Assembly: GCA_018242605.1 (NCBI GenBank) | Contig: JAFEBP010000008.1 | Coordinates: 39,671 to 103,670 of the forward strand | DNA from: Planctomycetota bacterium | GTDB lineage: Bacteria > Planctomycetota > Phycisphaerae > Phycisphaerales > UBA1924 | DNA length: 64,000 bases | Direction: 5' to 3' | Shown: one piece after another, positions 61,157-64,000 of the stretch | Numbering within the stretch: position 1 is the stretch's first letter | How the letters are laid out: every line of letters starts with the position of its first letter | Program-made: the position numbers and the translations under genes | Notes under the pieces: generated by a model | Seen by the model: only the letters and a program-made list of their open reading frames with translations | What the model was told of the DNA's origin: nothing | Databases searched by the model: none

Positions 61157-63729
61157 GTGAGATCTCCGGGGCGTCCGCGAGAGGAATGACCTGAGTCGTT
61201 CGCGGCCGCGAACCGGTCGAGAGCAGTCGCGGCGTTGATCAGCGCGAGGTGCGAGTAGGCCTGCGGAGCATTCCCCAAGGGGATGTTGAAACGCGGTTCG
61301 TGCTGCTCCGAGAGCACGCCGGTGGGTCCGACGCACCGAAGCAGTTCTTCGAACAGTTCGGCGGCCTCCTTCATCCGGCCGCAGAGGACCAACGCCTCGA
61401 TAAGCCAGCCGGTGCACAGGTGGAACCCGCCTTCGCGTCCCGGCAAGCCGTCGTCGAAGCGGTATCGGTAGACCGTGCCGCCCTCCCGCAGGCCGCGGTT
61501 GACGGCGTCGACGGTGGAGATGAAGCGAGGGTCGTGCGCGTCGAGCAGGCCCGTGAGGCCCACCGAGAGTGCCGAGGCGTCGAGTTCGGCGTGCCCGTAC
61601 GCGCCGGTGAACGCGTTGAGCTGCGTGTTGAATCCGTTGGCGAGCACGTCGTCGCGGATGCGGTCGCGGAGGACGGCCCACGCGGGGTTGGGCCTGCCGA
61701 TGACGCACTCGTGCACCACCAAGGCGCGGGCGACGGTGTGGAAGCACATGACCTTGGAGTGGACGTGGTGCTCGCGCTCGCAGCGGATCTCCCAGATGCC
61801 GTGGTCGGGCTCCTGCCAGCGCGACTCGACTGCTTCCACCATCGCGCGGGTCATGCGCCAGTGATCGGGCGAGATGGGCGCTCCGCTCTCGGCCAGAAGG
61901 GCGATGAGATCCGTGATCGGGCCGAAGACATCCAACTGCACCTGCAGCGCGGCGGCGTTGCCGATGCGGACCGGGCGGCTCTGCGCGTACCCGGCGAGCC
62001 CGCCGATCTCGGCCTCGGGGCCCAGGTCGCGGCCGTCGACCGTGTAGATCGGCCGCAAGCGGCCGGGGGATTCGCACTGATCGAGCACGCGGGCGAGCCA
62101 ATCAAGCAAGCGCATGGCGGTGCCGGTGTTTCCCAGACGCACGAGAGCCGAGGCGGCCATAGCGGCGTCGCGGGGCCAGCAGTATCGGTAATCCCAGTTG
62201 CGGCTGCCGCCCAGATGCTCTGGCAGGCTGGTGGTCGCGGCGGCGGCGATGGCGCCCGTGGGGCCGTAGACCAACGCCCGCAGCAGCAAGGCGCTGCGGC
62301 GGACGTGCTCGGCGCCCACGGTGGGGAGGCGGAGCGTCGCGGCCCACGTGCTCCAATAACGCTGGGTCAGGTTGCGTCGTTGTGGCTCGGCGTGCGGGTG
62401 GGGTCTGTCGTTCGCGGAACCGATGCGTAGTTCCAGGATGACGGGCGCGGCGTCGGGCGTGATGTCGGCTTCGGCCGTCTGGTGCGGGCCGTCGGCGGAG
62501 ATGCGCCAGGCGATGCCCGGCGCGTAGAGGAGAATCGGATCCGGACTGCCCTCCACTTCCAGCCCGTGCTCGCGGACGGCTAGGCGCGTGGCCACGCGGC
62601 CAAAGTCCAGGCGCGGCGCGAACCGCACGCGGCACGCGCCCGGGCCTTCGATCACGCGGACGAGGTCCGTCCGTCCGGCACGCTGAAAGGCGCGGCCGGC
62701 GCCGCAGTCCAGGTAGTCGGTCACTGTGCAACCCGGCCACGTGGTCTTGAGCACCAACGAATCGGCGTCGTACGACTGCGTGGGCGGGAGAGCTGCCTGC
62801 GCGGGGCACACTTCGAAGAAGCCGGCGCCGGGGCCGCCGAGCAACTCCGCGAATATCGGCGGTGAATCAACGCGGGGAACACAGAGCCACACCACGCGAG
62901 CGGCAGGCGTCACGAAGGCGATTGTCCGCTGATCGGACAGGACCGAGAGCGAAGAAATTGGTGTGAGGTTGAGATCTCGCGCCCACGCCTCGCGCTGGTC
63001 GGCCAAGGTAGCAAGCAGACGCGAAACGTCAGGCGTGCCGCGGAGACGATGTATCGCGGCGGAATCTCCGGCGCCGACTTTGACGGCGGTGTCGTTGTGG
63101 CCGAGACTGACGAACGCGTGCTCATCGGTGAGATCATCGCCGATGAACATGACGGCGGAGGCGCCCACACGATGGCGTAAGCGTTCGAGCGCGAGGCCCT
63201 TGGTGGCGGCCTCGGCCATGAACTCGATGACCATGGAGCCTCTGCGCACCGTGAGTTCGGGGAACTGATCGGCGAGCGCGCGGACGGCTTCGATGGCGGC
63301 GGACGCGTCGGGGGCGGCCCGGTAGTGGAACGCGACGCCGCGGGGCTTGAGTTCGACCGTGCATCCGGGGCATTGTGATGCGATCTGGTTGAGACGGACG
63401 GTGACAAAGGAGAGTCGGTCGCGGTCTAGTGGCTTCAGGGGTGCCGCGGGGATGCCGGCGATCTCCGCGCCGTGACTTCCCGAGAGTTCCCATGAAGGAT
63501 CGGGTGCGAGGCGCGCGCGAAGATCATCGAGGCCGCGGCCGGAGATGATCGCGACATGCGTGTGCGGTATCCGGCTGAGTCGTGAGAGCGCGGCGAGCGC
63601 TTCGGGGTGAGCGGCGGCGGTGTCCGGTAGTTCCACCAGTGGGGCCAGCGTGCCGTCAAAGTCGCTGGCGACCAGCAACACCGGCGTGGTGGCGACATGG
63701 TGCACAATATCAGCAAGCGGTTGGGTCAT
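61153..63729 (-). CDS. Trehalose-phosphatase / GH15 trehalase-like fusion protein
   Basis: 858 residues from ATG 63729; no strong ribosome site. Residues 1-~250 are a HAD-type trehalose-6-phosphatase: DFDGTLAPLV (Asp23, Asp25, Thr27), ISGRGLDDL and the acid motif MFIGDDLTDEHAF. The rest is a GH15 glucoamylase/trehalase-like catalytic domain: NWDYRYCWPRD (511-521), PDHGIWEIRCER with probable general acid Glu647, and a late SEQHEP...NIPLGNAPQAYSHLAL with the probable base Glu. The phosphatase would make trehalose while the GH15 part would, by family, cut trehalose or related glucosides; both could belong to one regulated cycle. It overlaps otsA by the ATGA, so translation is coupled. Confidence 0.9.
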   Translation of the reverse strand: MTQPLADIVHHVATTPVLLVASDFDGTLAPLVELPDTAAAHPEALAALSRLSRIPHTHVAIISGRGLDDLRARLAPDPSWELSGSHGAEIAGIPAAPLKPLDRDRLSFVTVRLNQIASQCPGCTVELKPRGVAFHYRAAPDASAAIEAVRALADQFPELTVRRGSMVIEFMAEAATKGLALERLRHRVGASAVMFIGDDLTDEHAFVSLGHNDTAVKVGAGDSAAIHRLRGTPDVSRLLATLADQREAWARDLNLTPISSLSVLSDQRTIAFVTPAARVVWLCVPRVDSPPIFAELLGGPGAGFFEVCPAQAALPPTQSYDADSLVLKTTWPGCTVTDYLDCGAGRAFQRAGRTDLVRVIEGPGACRVRFAPRLDFGRVATRLAVREHGLEVEGSPDPILLYAPGIAWRISADGPHQTAEADITPDAAPVILELRIGSANDRPHPHAEPQRRNLTQRYWSTWAATLRLPTVGAEHVRRSALLLRALVYGPTGAIAAAATTSLPEHLGGSRNWDYRYCWPRDAAMAASALVRLGNTGTAMRLLDWLARVLDQCESPGRLRPIYTVDGRDLGPEAEIGGLAGYAQSRPVRIGNAAALQVQLDVFGPITDLIALLAESGAPISPDHWRMTRAMVEAVESRWQEPDHGIWEIRCEREHHVHSKVMCFHTVARALVVHECVIGRPNPAWAVLRDRIRDDVLANGFNTQLNAFTGAYGHAELDASALSVGLTGLLDAHDPRFISTVDAVNRGLREGGTVYRYRFDDGLPGREGGFHLCTGWLIEALVLCGRMKEAAELFEELLRCVGPTGVLSEQHEPRFNIPLGNAPQAYSHLALINAATALDRFAAANDSGHSSRGRPGDLT

Positions 63730-63886
63730 GGCTGGCTGCGGCTGCGACTGGGATGTTCGACAGTTCCACACGTGGACGCTCCGGCGAGCGGCAAGGAACT
63801 GTTCGGTTGGGAACACGGGCCTCCCATTCGATGATATGGCAGGGCACGGTTGGGAGCGTCGCGCGGGTCCGAGTAGTTTCGAACTC

Positions 63887-64000
63887 TCACCGTCGCGCGA
63901 TGACGAGGCACCAGGCCACGATCGCGGCCTCAAAGGGAAGGCGTGAGTCGACCCAGTCGCGGACGCGGTGGGGCGCGGTCACGCGCAGCGCGATGGAGGA
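63887..64000 (-). CDS. C-terminal end of an unidentified protein (partial)
   Basis: Read leftward from the window edge, the frame gives 37 codons and a TGA at 63889-63887: an Arg-rich stretch (RVTAPHRVRDWVD) and a hydrophobic end AAIVAWCLVIARR, as in the last helix of a membrane protein. It is too short to identify. It lies 158 bases upstream of the phosphatase/GH15 fusion on the same strand. Confidence 0.35.
   Translation of the reverse strand, partial: SSIALRVTAPHRVRDWVDSRLPFEAAIVAWCLVIARR

Noticed and set aside
61157..62101. Upstream extension of the otsA frame to 62101 (1087 codons)
   Set aside because: It overlaps the GH15 domain antiparallel in codon use, is Arg/His-rich, and the ATG at 61156 overlaps the preceding stop as ATGA.

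Overview
High-GC bacterial chromosome segment, most likely a planctomycete of the class Phycisphaerae. The lineage call is an inference from several family-level traits: secreted proteins ending in dockerin-like EF-hand pairs (two of the four end in Gly-Cys, as in 'GC-type dockerin-anchored' proteins), two proteins with an N-terminal LEPR-XLL signature, two with PEP-CTERM-like tails, and a prepilin-like protein with an H-X9-DG motif. Most apparent long antisense reading frames are high-GC shadows of the real genes. I see no rRNA, tRNA, CRISPR array, transposase, integrase or replication origin.

Layout. 1-5.4 kb: the 3' part of a dockerin-tailed surface protein, a large secreted Gly-rich repeat protein and a small GyrI-like protein. 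5.6-8.5 kb: alaS. 8.8-15.6 kb: two large exported proteins, convergent: a LEPR-XLL protein with a phospholipase C/P1-nuclease-like domain, a von Willebrand A domain and a Calx-beta domain, and a three-lamin-tail-domain protein with a dockerin-like end. 16.0-22.5 kb: a same-strand run of a cytoplasmic-looking gamma-glutamyltransferase, a 7TM protein, an ATP-grasp ligase, a radical-SAM aminomutase-like enzyme that lacks the lysine-reading aspartates, a pseudopilin-like protein and an unknown. 22.5-23.8 kb: a chimeric scar in which the 3' end of pilT is duplicated and joined to a decayed C-terminus of a LEPR-XLL-type gene. 23.7-27.3 kb: pilT, a D-2-hydroxyacid dehydrogenase and a Pro-rich secreted unknown. 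27.5-29.7 kb: a triple C-type-lectin dockerin protein. 30.1-35.6 kb: guaB, a DUF1963-like protein, asnS and cystathionine beta-synthase. 35.7-50.0 kb: exported proteins, including a 3741-residue LEPR-XLL/CARDB/dockerin giant with seven long repeats. 50.4-55.9 kb: a stand-alone atpD, a lipoprotein alpha/beta hydrolase, a DegT-type aminotransferase and purM. 56.1-58.5 kb: a SIR2-like protein divergent from a Gly/Ser-rich membrane protein. 58.8-63.7 kb: trehalose metabolism, with a trehalose-phosphatase/GH15 fusion translationally coupled to a membrane-anchored trehalose-6-phosphate synthase.

Candidates for something undescribed: (1) the 16-21 kb cluster, which looks like a pathway making an amino acid or beta-amino acid and ligating it into a peptide or amide; (2) the two-gene trehalose operon, with synthesis and probable hydrolysis activities joined and the synthase tethered to a sensor-like membrane module; (3) the pilT 3'-end duplication/insertion. 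The biochemistry in (1) and (2) is inference from families and residues, not demonstrated.
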